From positions 124,001-188,000 of the forward strand of contig NZ_MUHF01000011.1 in assembly GCF_002217435.1 (NCBI RefSeq): a stretch of 64,000 nucleotides of DNA. Reading direction: 5' to 3'. Under the pieces are notes generated by a model. That model searched no databases and was not told the DNA's origin. It saw only the letters and a list, made by a program, of their open reading frames with translations. Below, in pieces: positions 51,314 through 60,720 of the stretch (positions are counted from its first letter, which is position 1; every line of letters begins with the position of its first letter). This stretch comes from Flavobacterium reichenbachii (GTDB lineage Bacteria; Bacteroidota; Bacteroidia; Flavobacteriales; Flavobacteriaceae). The translations under genes were made by a program, and so were the position numbers.

Positions 51314-52396
51314 ATGAAAAAGTTTATATATACAATTTTACTTGCCCTTTTCATAGCTCCTAATTTTATACAGGCGCAAGAAGCAGCAGGAGCTGTCGGG
51401 CCAATATCATCATTTCCTGTAGTATACAAATATGATGAGAAAGTAACTTGGTACTTTGATATGTCTGCATCAACATTTTCTGAAACTGAAGATCTTTATA
51501 TGTGGATCTGGTCACCATCTGAACCCGATGCAGGAAATTTTGACAACTCCTCAGATTTTGCAAAACTCAAATATGAAGGCAATAAAATCTGGAGTTTTAC
51601 TTTGACCCCTACATTGTATTTTTCAAAAACTCCAGATGAAATTGCCGCAAGTGCCGGATTCTGGTTTCGCTTAAAAAACAAAAACGGATCAAAACAAAGT
51701 GATGTAGCCAATGTTGCTTACACTGATTTTTCGTCATTCTACACAGCAAATGAAGTTATCAGATCATATCCATCAAAACCTACGATTGATAAGCCGGTAA
51801 GTATTTTATTTAATTCTAATCTAAAAACAGGTTTTGCAGGAGTTGAAAGTGTGCATTTTCACAGCGGTTTAAATAATTGGGCAGTTTTGCAGGAATATCA
51901 GGCATGGCTTCCAGACGTATCTGAAAAAACAAAAATGAAAGATCTCGGAAATGGTTTTTACAGAATGGATCTTATTCCGCAGCAATACTACAATACACAG
52001 CCGGGATTTGTCATGGAAAACATTATTTTCTTGCTGGTAGCAAAAGACTGGGCGACAAATTCTGGTGATCAAATTATTTACGCAGGCGAATTTGTACCGC
52101 CGCCACCGCCGTCTTTTAGATTTTTCCCTTCACAAATAAGTCAAAAAGACTTTTTAGGAATGTCAAGAAAAAATAACGAAGCAGGCGTAAACAAATTGCT
52201 TTACACCGTTACAGCCGGCAGTAAAACAATTTCTGGTGAGTTTGCAGGAGGAACTGCAGAAATAAAGGGATTTATCAATTTAGTTTCAGAATTAAACGGT
52301 ATTCCGAATTTAAATGAAATTCATGTTTTGGTAAAAGACAACAAAAACAATACGATTTCAGATTCGACAATTCCTCTAAAAACTTTAGACAAATAA
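51314..52396 (+). CDS. Secreted PUL protein of unknown family, possibly glycan-binding
   Basis: A 360-residue protein with a signal peptide (MKKFIYTILLALFIAPNFIQ). The body is rich in aromatic residues and predicted beta sandwich (VTWYFDMSASTF, LYMWIWSPSEPDAGNF, GFWFRLKNKNGSKQ), repeated twice: a second segment has VHFHSGLNNWAVLQE and NIIFLLVAKDWA. This looks like tandem starch-module-like or Ig-like carbohydrate-binding domains, as in SusE/SusF-type proteins, although no lipobox is present. A proline-rich linker (VPPPPPSF) precedes the C-terminal part. It lies upstream of susC, not downstream as SusE/F usually do. Confidence 0.65.
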   Translation: MKKFIYTILLALFIAPNFIQAQEAAGAVGPISSFPVVYKYDEKVTWYFDMSASTFSETEDLYMWIWSPSEPDAGNFDNSSDFAKLKYEGNKIWSFTLTPTLYFSKTPDEIAASAGFWFRLKNKNGSKQSDVANVAYTDFSSFYTANEVIRSYPSKPTIDKPVSILFNSNLKTGFAGVESVHFHSGLNNWAVLQEYQAWLPDVSEKTKMKDLGNGFYRMDLIPQQYYNTQPGFVMENIIFLLVAKDWATNSGDQIIYAGEFVPPPPPSFRFFPSQISQKDFLGMSRKNNEAGVNKLLYTVTAGSKTISGEFAGGTAEIKGFINLVSELNGIPNLNEIHVLVKDNKNNTISDSTIPLKTLDK

Positions 52397-52517
52397 TTCA
52401 CTATTAAATTAAAACACCAATTTTAATGAAATGAGCATAACTCAAAAAGTGGTCATAACAGCTGACAGTGGATATGCGAATTACATATGACCGATAAAAA
52501 ACAATAAATAACTACAT

Positions 52518-55500
52518 ATGAATAGTAAAAATAAAATAAAAGTCCTGCATCAAATGTGGACTGCTAAATCGGCGGTATTGATGATTGCCATGCTTTTTCT
52601 TTCTGCCGGAATTTTTGCGCAGGGAAAAAAGCAGGTATCAGGAACCGTTTATGACAATACTGGAAATGTATTGCCCGGAGCTTCTGTTATGGAAGCTGGA
52701 ACCAAAAATGGAACTTCGACAGATTTTGACGGAAAATTTACGCTGCAGGTAGCTGTAGGAGGTGCCATTGAAGTTTCTTTTATTGGAGCAACCACTCAGA
52801 AAATACAGATTACAGCATCTGCATCAAATCTTGATGTTCGCCTGCAGAATGATGGGTATGCTTTGGCAGAAGTACAGGTTGTTTCTGTTGGATACGGAAA
52901 AGTAAAAAAATCGGACTTAACAGGTGCAATTTCTACCGTTGGAGCAGATGATCTGGTAAAAGGAACAATTTCTTCTACAGAACAGGTTTTGCAGGGAAAA
53001 GTGGCGGGTTTAAATATCATTCGTCCTTCTGGAGATCCTTCTGCCGGAGCAACCATACGCCTGCGCGGAGGTACTTCTTTGACTGCAAGCAACAGTCCGC
53101 TTATTGTAGTTGACGGAATCGCGGGAGTAGATATTAATATTGTACAGCCTTCTGATATTAAATCGGTAGATGTTTTAAAAGATGCATCTGCAACGGCAAT
53201 TTATGGTTCCAGAGGAGCAAACGGAGTAATTATTATTACCACAAAATCGGGAACCAAAGGCGTTTCTGTAGTATACAGCGGTTTATCAAGTGTTGGTTAC
53301 GTTGCGGATAATTTAGATCTGTTGTCAGCCAACCAATGGAGAGGCTATGTTCGCCAGACCGGAAATGCAGATGCTGTTGATTATGGAGGCAATACAAATT
53401 GGCAGAAAGCGGTAGAGCAGACTGCTATTTCTCAGTCACACACTTTAAGTATTAATTCTGGTAAAGCAGACAGTGGTTTTAGAACTTCAATTTCATATTT
53501 GAATAATGAAGGAGTAATTAAGAAATCCGGTTTAGAAAGAATTAGTGGTAATGTGAGTGCCTATCAATATCTTGGAGATAATAAAGATGTAAAATTTGAT
53601 ATGGGTTTGTTTGCCAATATTGACAAATGGAATCCGATAGATTATAGAATTTTTGAACGTGTATATAATTTAAATCCGACAATTCCGGTTTATGATGCAA
53701 ATGGAAATTTTTCTTCTGTAAGCGGTAATATTTACGAAAATCCGGTTGAGATTTTAACCAACAGAACTGTAGATAACCAAAGACACAGACTTTTAGGGTA
53801 TTTTAAAACCGAAGTAAAATTCCTCAAAGACTTTATGGCGTCTGCAAATATTTCTTTGGAGCATAATGCGGTAAAAGGAAGTACATACAAACCATCTTAT
53901 GCCGTTATGGAAGGAAGAACAGAAGACGGTTATGCGCAAAAAAAATACGAAGAGTATACCAATGCACAAGGCGAAGTTTTTGTAAATTATAATAAAACTT
54001 TAGACAAACATGTTATTGGTGCTTTGGCTGGATATTCTTATTTTGAAAATATTTATCAGGGTTTTGGAGCGCAGAGAAGCGGTTTTGTAACAGACGCTTT
54101 CAGTTATAATAATCTGGGTGCCGGTTATAATTATCGTTTGGGCGATGTGTATTCTTATAAAGGAAAATCAAATTTAGTTTCGTTTTTTGCCCGTGCCAAC
54201 TATTCTTACGACGGAAAATATCTTTTGACAGCTACGGTAAGACGTGACGGATCAAGCCGTTTTGGAGAAAATAACAAATGGGGAACTTTTCCATCTGCTT
54301 CTGCTGCATGGAAGATTTCAAGCGAAGAATTTATGAGCTCATCAAAAGATTGGTTAGATAATTTGAAGATTAGAGTTGGTTATGGAGTTACAGGAAATCA
54401 GGACGGAATTGGAGAGTACAAATCGCTTTCTATTTTAGGAGTCGGCAACGACAGTTATTACGATCCGGTTACCAAAACTTGGAGTCTGGCTTATTCACCA
54501 AAACAAAATCCAAATCCTGATTTAAAATGGGAATCAACGCAGCAGCTTAATATTGGTGTAGATTTCAGCCTTTTTAACAGAATATCAGGTTCGTTTGAGT
54601 GGTATTCTAAAACCACAAAAGATTTATTATATACTTATGAAGTTCCTCAGCCTCCTTATTTAGTTGGAAATATGCTGGCAAACGTAGGAGAAATGTCTAA
54701 TAAAGGAATTGAGCTTACCTTAAACGCAGACATCATTAAAGGAGATAAATTTACATGGGATGCTAATCTGACTTTAGGACACAACGTTCAGAAAATAGAA
54801 AAACTTTCAAACCCAACTTATAAAACAGATGTAATCTACAGCGGATCGCTGCACGGACTTGCTGGAATGTCTGGACAATATTCGCAAGTAATTGCAGAAG
54901 GTTATCCTGTGGGAACTTTTTGGGGTTTTCAAAGCGCTGGGTTAGATGCCGACGGAAAAATGCTGTACTATAATGCTGCAGGAGAAAAAGTACTGGACGG
55001 CGTGCTGGTTGATGCAGATAAAAAAGATTTAGGAAATATTCAGCCGGATTTGACTTTAGGTATCGGAATGAATTTTACTTATGGAAATTTTGATCTTGGA
55101 ATTTCAGGATACGGAATGTTTGGTCAGAAAGCATTAAATGCTACCAATATGATGTTAAACGATCCGAACAGATTACCAGCGTTCAACGTTCCGGATGATT
55201 TCTTAAACAGCGGTATTACTTCGTCTCCAAAATATTCAAGTTACTGGATCGAAGACGCTTCTTTCTTTAGACTGCAGACCCTTTCGCTGGGGTATACTTT
55301 ACCGCTAAAATATAAAGGTTCAAAAATAAGAATGTATGTAATGGGAGAAAATCTTTTTGTACTGACAAGCTACAAAGGTGTTGATCCGGAAATAGGTCTA
55401 AATGCTCAGGACGGAATAAACCAAACGGGCGTAATGGATCTTACGGGACTTGCAGCTCCCGGAATTGACCGATATAATAATTATCCTCGTCCGACTACGA

Positions 55501-55535
55501 TTTCTGTTGGATTAAATTTTACGCTGAATAATTAA
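52518..55535 (+). CDS. susC: SusC/RagA-family TonB-dependent outer membrane transporter
   Basis: A 1005-residue protein. Signal peptide (VLMIAMLFLSAGIFAQ), CarboxypepD_reg-like domain (VSGTVYDNTGNVLPGASVME), plug (VVSVGYGKVKKSDLTGAIST, VLQGKVAGLNIIRPSG, LIVVDGIAG, SATAIYGSRGANGVIIITTK) and a C-terminal beta barrel ending YPRPTTISVGLNFTLNN, with a terminal aromatic pattern for outer-membrane insertion. It takes up oligosaccharides across the outer membrane with its SusD partner, powered by TonB. Pairing with susD follows 25 bp later. Full length. Confidence 0.95.
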   Translation: MNSKNKIKVLHQMWTAKSAVLMIAMLFLSAGIFAQGKKQVSGTVYDNTGNVLPGASVMEAGTKNGTSTDFDGKFTLQVAVGGAIEVSFIGATTQKIQITASASNLDVRLQNDGYALAEVQVVSVGYGKVKKSDLTGAISTVGADDLVKGTISSTEQVLQGKVAGLNIIRPSGDPSAGATIRLRGGTSLTASNSPLIVVDGIAGVDINIVQPSDIKSVDVLKDASATAIYGSRGANGVIIITTKSGTKGVSVVYSGLSSVGYVADNLDLLSANQWRGYVRQTGNADAVDYGGNTNWQKAVEQTAISQSHTLSINSGKADSGFRTSISYLNNEGVIKKSGLERISGNVSAYQYLGDNKDVKFDMGLFANIDKWNPIDYRIFERVYNLNPTIPVYDANGNFSSVSGNIYENPVEILTNRTVDNQRHRLLGYFKTEVKFLKDFMASANISLEHNAVKGSTYKPSYAVMEGRTEDGYAQKKYEEYTNAQGEVFVNYNKTLDKHVIGALAGYSYFENIYQGFGAQRSGFVTDAFSYNNLGAGYNYRLGDVYSYKGKSNLVSFFARANYSYDGKYLLTATVRRDGSSRFGENNKWGTFPSASAAWKISSEEFMSSSKDWLDNLKIRVGYGVTGNQDGIGEYKSLSILGVGNDSYYDPVTKTWSLAYSPKQNPNPDLKWESTQQLNIGVDFSLFNRISGSFEWYSKTTKDLLYTYEVPQPPYLVGNMLANVGEMSNKGIELTLNADIIKGDKFTWDANLTLGHNVQKIEKLSNPTYKTDVIYSGSLHGLAGMSGQYSQVIAEGYPVGTFWGFQSAGLDADGKMLYYNAAGEKVLDGVLVDADKKDLGNIQPDLTLGIGMNFTYGNFDLGISGYGMFGQKALNATNMMLNDPNRLPAFNVPDDFLNSGITSSPKYSSYWIEDASFFRLQTLSLGYTLPLKYKGSKIRMYVMGENLFVLTSYKGVDPEIGLNAQDGINQTGVMDLTGLAAPGIDRYNNYPRPTTISVGLNFTLNN

Positions 55536-55560
55536 GCGAATTAACTCAAAAATATAAAAA

Positions 55561-57072
55561 ATGAAAATCAAAATAACAGCAGCGATACTCATAAGCATGC
55601 TTTTTACAGTATCATGTACAGATTTGAATGAAGATTTATATGATAAAGTAGAAGATGGCAATTTTGGAAATACGCCAAAAGAAATTGATGCGCTTGTAGG
55701 CGGCGCTTATTCTTCTCTGAGAGGTTTCAGCGATGCAATCTCAAACAATTTTCCAACTTGCGAATATGTTTTCTTTTTAAATGAAGTAGTGTCAGACGAA
55801 GCTACAATACCAACAAGAGGAACAAACTGGTACGACGGAGGGCAATATCAGGATGCACAGAAACACACCTGGAAAGCAGATAACAGAATGATTCTTTCGG
55901 CATGGCGTTACAACTACACCGGAATTGCCAAAATAAATTCGATCATTTACCAAATTGATAAATCGTCGTTGACAACGCAGGCAAAAGCACCCATTTATGC
56001 TGAGCTGAAAGCATTAAGAGCCTATTACTATTACAATCTTCTGGATATGTTTGGTAATGTGCCGATTGTAACCAATTTTGAAGATCTGGATTTACCATCA
56101 AATTCTACCAGAAAACAGGTTTATGATTTTGTAGAGAAAGAATTGTTAGATGCAATTCCGCACTTAAATTCAAATGTTGTGTATTCCAAACTAACAAAAA
56201 ATGTAGCGTATTCGCTATTAGCGAGATTGTATCTTAATTCTCAGGCTTTTATCGGGACCGCAAGATGGCAGGACTGTTTAGATATGTGCCAGAAAGTTTC
56301 GGGTTATACTTTAACACCCGATTTCTTCACCAATTTTGCAACAGAGAATCAAACGTCAAGCGAAATTATTTTTGCTATTCCATACGACTCAAAAGCAGGA
56401 ACAGTTGGTAATTATATGAACTCAATGTCGTGTCATTATCTGCATAAACTGACCGTTTCTCCAACAGGAAATTATCCTTGGAGCGCCAACGGAATGTGTG
56501 CTCAACCCGGAGTGTATTCGGCTTTTGCTGCAACAGATAAAAGAAGAAAATGTATGGTTGCCGGAGATCAGATCAATCTTGCAACAGGTTCTGTAATTAT
56601 TATGGATAACGGAGAACCGCTTTCGTACACAGAAAACCTCACAAGTTTGGCCGATGCCAAAGAAAATGAAGGAGTTCGTTTAGGAAAATACGAAATGAAA
56701 GCTGGAGAAAACTGGGAACGCGATCATGATTTTGTACTGATTCGTTATGCCGAAATCCTGATGATGCAGGCAGAATGTTACGTACGTTTAGGTTCTCCGG
56801 ATTTGGCAAAACCATTTTTACAGCAGATTACAACACGTGCAGGAGAAGAAATGCCTGCCGTAATTGATCTGGCTTTTATAGATAAGGAACTGCTTAAAGA
56901 ATTTACTTTTGAAGGCAGAAGAAGAACCGACAACATCAGATTTGGAACCTTCTTTCTTCCATGGTGGGAAAAAGGCGCTACAGAACAATATAAAGCTGTT
57001 TTTCCTATTCCAAGTACCGTGTTAACTACAAATAAAAATCTAAAACAAAATCCTGGGTATCCTGTAAATTAG
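55561..57072 (+). CDS. susD: SusD/RagB-family outer membrane glycan-binding lipoprotein
   Basis: A 503-residue lipoprotein with signal MKITAAILISMLFTVSC-type N-terminus (lipobox Cys near residue 19), TPR-like helices (KALRAYYYYNLLDMFGNVPI is the family hallmark), RKQVYDFVEKELLDAIPHLN, YSLLARLYLNSQAF and a C-terminal RYAEILMMQAECYVRLG and EFTFEGRRRTDNIRFG block. It caps the SusC barrel and hands over oligosaccharides at the cell surface. Directly after susC. Confidence 0.95.
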   Translation: MKIKITAAILISMLFTVSCTDLNEDLYDKVEDGNFGNTPKEIDALVGGAYSSLRGFSDAISNNFPTCEYVFFLNEVVSDEATIPTRGTNWYDGGQYQDAQKHTWKADNRMILSAWRYNYTGIAKINSIIYQIDKSSLTTQAKAPIYAELKALRAYYYYNLLDMFGNVPIVTNFEDLDLPSNSTRKQVYDFVEKELLDAIPHLNSNVVYSKLTKNVAYSLLARLYLNSQAFIGTARWQDCLDMCQKVSGYTLTPDFFTNFATENQTSSEIIFAIPYDSKAGTVGNYMNSMSCHYLHKLTVSPTGNYPWSANGMCAQPGVYSAFAATDKRRKCMVAGDQINLATGSVIIMDNGEPLSYTENLTSLADAKENEGVRLGKYEMKAGENWERDHDFVLIRYAEILMMQAECYVRLGSPDLAKPFLQQITTRAGEEMPAVIDLAFIDKELLKEFTFEGRRRTDNIRFGTFFLPWWEKGATEQYKAVFPIPSTVLTTNKNLKQNPGYPVN

Positions 57073-57083
57073 GTTACTAAATG

Positions 57084-57117
57084 TCAGTCTTCCATGTTGG
57101 TTAGTCGTGGAAGGCTG
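57084..57117 (+). terminator. Hairpin after susD
   Basis: A 12-bp stem with two G-T pairs (CAGTCTTCCATG with CGTGGAAGGCTG), followed by ATATGTTTTTT. It could lower expression of the enzymes relative to susCD rather than end the operon fully. Confidence 0.6.
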
Positions 57118-57270
57118 ATATGTTTTTTAAACATATTTAATCAACAGTACTATACTCAATGCTGTGTTTGATAATAAAAGTGAAGCGCCTTTTTTTGAGT
57201 TTGAATACTATGTGCCTATGTGTTAAAATGTTTAAAAGCAATTTTTATTAAAAAGTAAATATCAATTAAA

Positions 57271-58515
57271 ATGAAAAGATATATCACATTATTGTTTTTT
57301 GGGATACTGAACATTTTAATCGCTTCTGGCTGCAGCAGTGATGACAAAGGTTCAGAAAATCAAACAGAGCCGGAAACAGTTCAGCCTATTGCGATCGAAA
57401 AGACCAACACCACCAAAATTTATGTTCATTACATGCCATGGTTTGAAACCAATGAAAGTGCCGCCGATAAAAAATGGGGATACCACTGGACAATGGCAAA
57501 CAAAAATCCGAATAATATTGGTGCAAACAACAGAAGAGAAATTGCAGCTTATTATTATCCTTTAATTGGTCCATATCATTCTGGAGATAAAAATGTGATT
57601 GAAAATCATTTATTGTTGATGAAATATTCTGGAATTGATGGTGTTTTGATCGACTGGTACGGAACTTATGATGTAAACGATTACCGAATGGTAAAAGAAA
57701 ATACAGAACAGCTTATTGCAATGCTGGACAAAGTTGGTCTCGAGTATGCTATTGTTTACGAAGACCGCGTAACAACAAATGTGGTAAATGCCGGAAAAGC
57801 AATTTCTGTGACCAGCGCTGCCAAAACAGATTTAGCATACTTAGAGAAAAATTGTTTTAATGATGCCAATTACATCAAAGTAAACGGAAAACCTTTATTA
57901 TTAAATTTTGGACCAATCGTATTGCAGACACCTGCAGAATGGACAAACGTTTTTAATACTCTTACCACAAAACCTGCCTTTGTTACACTTTGGGATCAGT
58001 CGGTAGAAGCCGGAGCAAATGCCTCTGGAGAATACGCCTGGGTTTATAAAGACAACAGTTTTCTAACAAATTTTTATACCAATACAAAACCAAAACTTTC
58101 TGTTGCAATAGGCAGTGCTTATCCCGGTTTTAAAGATTTTTATGCAGAGGGAGGAGGCGGTGCCGCAATTGGCTGGAATATTCCGCACAACAATGGCGCA
58201 ACACTTGATGAAACGCTGGCTTTGGCCAAAAATGCAAATCTCAATTACCTGCAGTTAATTACCTGGAATGACTTTGGCGAAGGTACAATGTTTGAGCCAA
58301 CAGTAGAATTTGGCTATTCCTATATCGAAAAAGTAAAAGCATTTGCCGGAGTTAAAAATACCGAAAATGTATTTCCGGACATTAGTAAATTATACGATTT
58401 ACGTCTGCAGAAAAAAGGAAATGCCGATGCCCAGAAAAAATTAGATCAGGTTTTTAATTATTTTGTCTCGATGCAGTCTGTAAAAGCAAAACAATTATTA
58501 AGCGAAATTAAATAA
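57271..58515 (+). CDS. GH71/GH99-like glycoside hydrolase lipoprotein
   Basis: A 414-residue lipoprotein (lipobox ASGCSSDD). Family landmarks are IYVHYMPWFE, WGYHWTMANKN, PLIGPYHSGDKNVIENHLLL, MKYSGIDGVLIDWYG and NLNYLQLITWNDFGEGTM, as in glycoside hydrolase 71/99-like proteins (GH99: endo-alpha-mannosidase/mannanase; GH71: alpha-1,3-glucanase). The Asp in LIDWYG and the Glu in NDFGEG are probable active-site residues. It should act at the outer surface or periplasm on an alpha-linked polymer. It follows susD after about 200 bp and precedes GH97. Confidence 0.85.
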   Translation: MKRYITLLFFGILNILIASGCSSDDKGSENQTEPETVQPIAIEKTNTTKIYVHYMPWFETNESAADKKWGYHWTMANKNPNNIGANNRREIAAYYYPLIGPYHSGDKNVIENHLLLMKYSGIDGVLIDWYGTYDVNDYRMVKENTEQLIAMLDKVGLEYAIVYEDRVTTNVVNAGKAISVTSAAKTDLAYLEKNCFNDANYIKVNGKPLLLNFGPIVLQTPAEWTNVFNTLTTKPAFVTLWDQSVEAGANASGEYAWVYKDNSFLTNFYTNTKPKLSVAIGSAYPGFKDFYAEGGGGAAIGWNIPHNNGATLDETLALAKNANLNYLQLITWNDFGEGTMFEPTVEFGYSYIEKVKAFAGVKNTENVFPDISKLYDLRLQKKGNADAQKKLDQVFNYFVSMQSVKAKQLLSEIK

Positions 58516-58542
58516 GGAAGTTGTAATTAATACAATTAAATA

Positions 58543-60567
58543 ATGAAAAACATAAGATATAGATACTGCCTGATTACACTTGCCTTAATGCTGATTTTTG
58601 CCTGCAGTACTAAAACCAAAAAAACATATAAAATAAATTCTCCTGATAAAAAATTAGAATTAGTTTTTGAATTAACATCTTCTGGTCAGCCTCAATACAG
58701 CTTTTTATCCAACGGAAAATCAGTTATAGAGCCTTCTCTGCTGGGATTTGAATTTCAGGAAATTCAGAAAATGACGGATGGTTTTGAAGTGGTTTCCACC
58801 GAAGAAAAAACAGCTGATCAAACTTGGGAACAGCCTTGGGGCGAATTCAAAAAAGTAAGAGATCATCACAATGAATTAATTGTTCATTTGAAGGAATCTG
58901 CCGGAGAAGAACGTTTAGTAGATATTATTTTCAGGGTTTTTGATGATGGTTTAGGATTTCGATATGAATTTCCAAAACAGCCTCATTTAGGAAAAGTAAA
59001 AATTTCTAATGAAATAACGCAGTTCACTTTTAAAGACAATAATGACGTATGGTGGATTCCCGTACATCGCGAAAACAGTTATTACGAAAGTGAATACCGC
59101 AAAACCTTAATGAGCAAAACAGATACAATTAATACGCCGGCAACCTTTGAAACAAAAGACAAATTGTATGTAGCAATTCACGAAGCAAATCTAACTGATT
59201 TTGCATCAATGACTTTATTAAAAACATCTGACAAACAATATAAAAGCGATTTGGTGCCGTGGGCAGATGGTGTAAAAGTATATGCAGAAACACCCTTTAA
59301 AACACCTTGGCGTACTATCGTTGTAGGTAAAACACCGGGGGATGTTGCAGTTTCGACTATAATGCTGAATTTAAATGAACCTTCAAAAATTGAAGATTTG
59401 TCATGGATTACGCCGTCTAAATATATTGGAATCTGGTGGGGAATGCATTTAGAAAAATTTACTTGGGGACAGGGAGCAAAACATGGTGCAACAACTAAGA
59501 ATACAAAAGAATACATAGACTTTGCGGCAAAAAATAATTTTGATGGTGTTTTGGTCGAAGGCTGGAACGAGGGCTGGGACGGAGACTGGACTGCAGACGG
59601 ATCTGCTTTTAGTTTTGTAAAACCTTATCCGGATTTTAATCTGGAAGAAATTACAAAATATGCCGCTATGAAAAATGTTCGATTAATAGGACATCACGAA
59701 ACGGCAGGAGCAACAAAAAATTACGAAAACCAATTGGAAGATGCTTTTAAACTGTATCAGAAAATGGGCGTAAACTCGGTTAAAACGGGTTATGTAAATA
59801 AATTTTTAGATAAAAAAGAATGGCACGACAGCCAATACGGAGCACGTCATTATAGAAAGGTAATTGAAACGGCTGCAAAATATCATATTATGATTGACAA
59901 CCACGAACCGATGAAAGGAACGGGGATTCAGCGTACTTATCCAAACTTTATGTCACAAGAGGGCGGGAGAGGACAAGAATACAATGCATGGTCTGCAGAC
60001 GGAGGCAATACTCCGGAACATTTAACAACTCTGCCTTTTACCAGAATGCTGTCAGGACCATTTGATTATACACCGGGCAATTTCAATTTTGATTATAAAA
60101 CACCTTCTGGCGCAAGAGTACAAACGACTCTGGCCAATCAGCTGGCATTGTATGTCATTATTTTCAGTCCGATGCAGATGGCATCAGATCTGCCTGAAAA
60201 TTATGAAGGAAAACCCGAATTTCAATTTATAAAAGATGTTCCGTGCACGTGGTCGGATACCAAAATTTTAGACTCTAAAATTGGAGAATATACCACAATT
60301 GTGCGTAAAGACTGGGATGAAAAAAACTGGTATTTAGGTTCTATAACAAATAGAAATGGACGAGATCTAAAAGTAATACTTTCGTTTTTAGATAAAGACA
60401 AAGAGTACGAAGCAGAAATTTATGCAGATGGAGCAGGAGCCAACTATAAAACAAATCCGTATCCGGTAAAAATCTCAAAACAAAAAGTAAATAATAAAAC
60501 AGTTTTAGATATAAAACTCGCACCAGGAGGAGGAACTGCGATTAAATTTTCTCTAATCGAGAAATAA
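58543..60567 (+). CDS. GH97 family alpha-glycosidase (SusB-like)
   Basis: A 674-residue protein with lipoprotein signal (LITLALMLIFACSTK), an N-terminal beta-sandwich beginning INSPDKKLELVFELTSSGQP, a (beta/alpha)8 catalytic domain (YIGIWWGMHLEKFTWGQGAK, NNFDGVLVEGWNEGWDGDW, RLIGHHETAGATKNYENQ, MIDNHEPMKGTGIQRTYPNF) and a C-terminal beta domain. These are GH97 hallmarks; the family includes calcium-dependent alpha-glucosidases (SusB) and alpha-galactosidases. With the GH71/99-like enzyme it points to an alpha-linked glucan- or mannan-type substrate. Final gene of the PUL, 27 bp after the previous gene. Confidence 0.93.
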   Translation: MKNIRYRYCLITLALMLIFACSTKTKKTYKINSPDKKLELVFELTSSGQPQYSFLSNGKSVIEPSLLGFEFQEIQKMTDGFEVVSTEEKTADQTWEQPWGEFKKVRDHHNELIVHLKESAGEERLVDIIFRVFDDGLGFRYEFPKQPHLGKVKISNEITQFTFKDNNDVWWIPVHRENSYYESEYRKTLMSKTDTINTPATFETKDKLYVAIHEANLTDFASMTLLKTSDKQYKSDLVPWADGVKVYAETPFKTPWRTIVVGKTPGDVAVSTIMLNLNEPSKIEDLSWITPSKYIGIWWGMHLEKFTWGQGAKHGATTKNTKEYIDFAAKNNFDGVLVEGWNEGWDGDWTADGSAFSFVKPYPDFNLEEITKYAAMKNVRLIGHHETAGATKNYENQLEDAFKLYQKMGVNSVKTGYVNKFLDKKEWHDSQYGARHYRKVIETAAKYHIMIDNHEPMKGTGIQRTYPNFMSQEGGRGQEYNAWSADGGNTPEHLTTLPFTRMLSGPFDYTPGNFNFDYKTPSGARVQTTLANQLALYVIIFSPMQMASDLPENYEGKPEFQFIKDVPCTWSDTKILDSKIGEYTTIVRKDWDEKNWYLGSITNRNGRDLKVILSFLDKDKEYEAEIYADGAGANYKTNPYPVKISKQKVNNKTVLDIKLAPGGGTAIKFSLIEK

Positions 60568-60579
60568 GTTTTTTGTTTG

Positions 60580-60621
60580 AAGTTTCAGGTTTTAGGTTTT
60601 AGGTTTCAGGTTTCAAGTTTC
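60580..60621. repeat. Intergenic TTTCAGGTTT/TTTTAGG direct repeats
   Basis: Tandem-like copies of TTTCAGG and TTTTAGG then GTTTCAAGTTTC follow the GH97 stop. Same family as the spacers at 38894 and 40014. Confidence 0.6.
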
Positions 60622-60652
60622 AAACCCGATAGCGTTTATAGTTATCGGGTTT
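60622..60652. terminator. PUL terminator
   Basis: A perfect 10-bp stem (AAACCCGATA with TATCGGGTTT) and 11-base loop followed by ATTTTTA. It ends the GH97 transcript and, in the other direction, the outer-membrane barrel gene. Confidence 0.78.
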
Positions 60653-60720
60653 ATTTTTAAATTTCAAGTAAAAACCTTTGTCCCTTTGAACCTTAGTGCC
60701 TCAGTACCTTTAAAAAAAAA

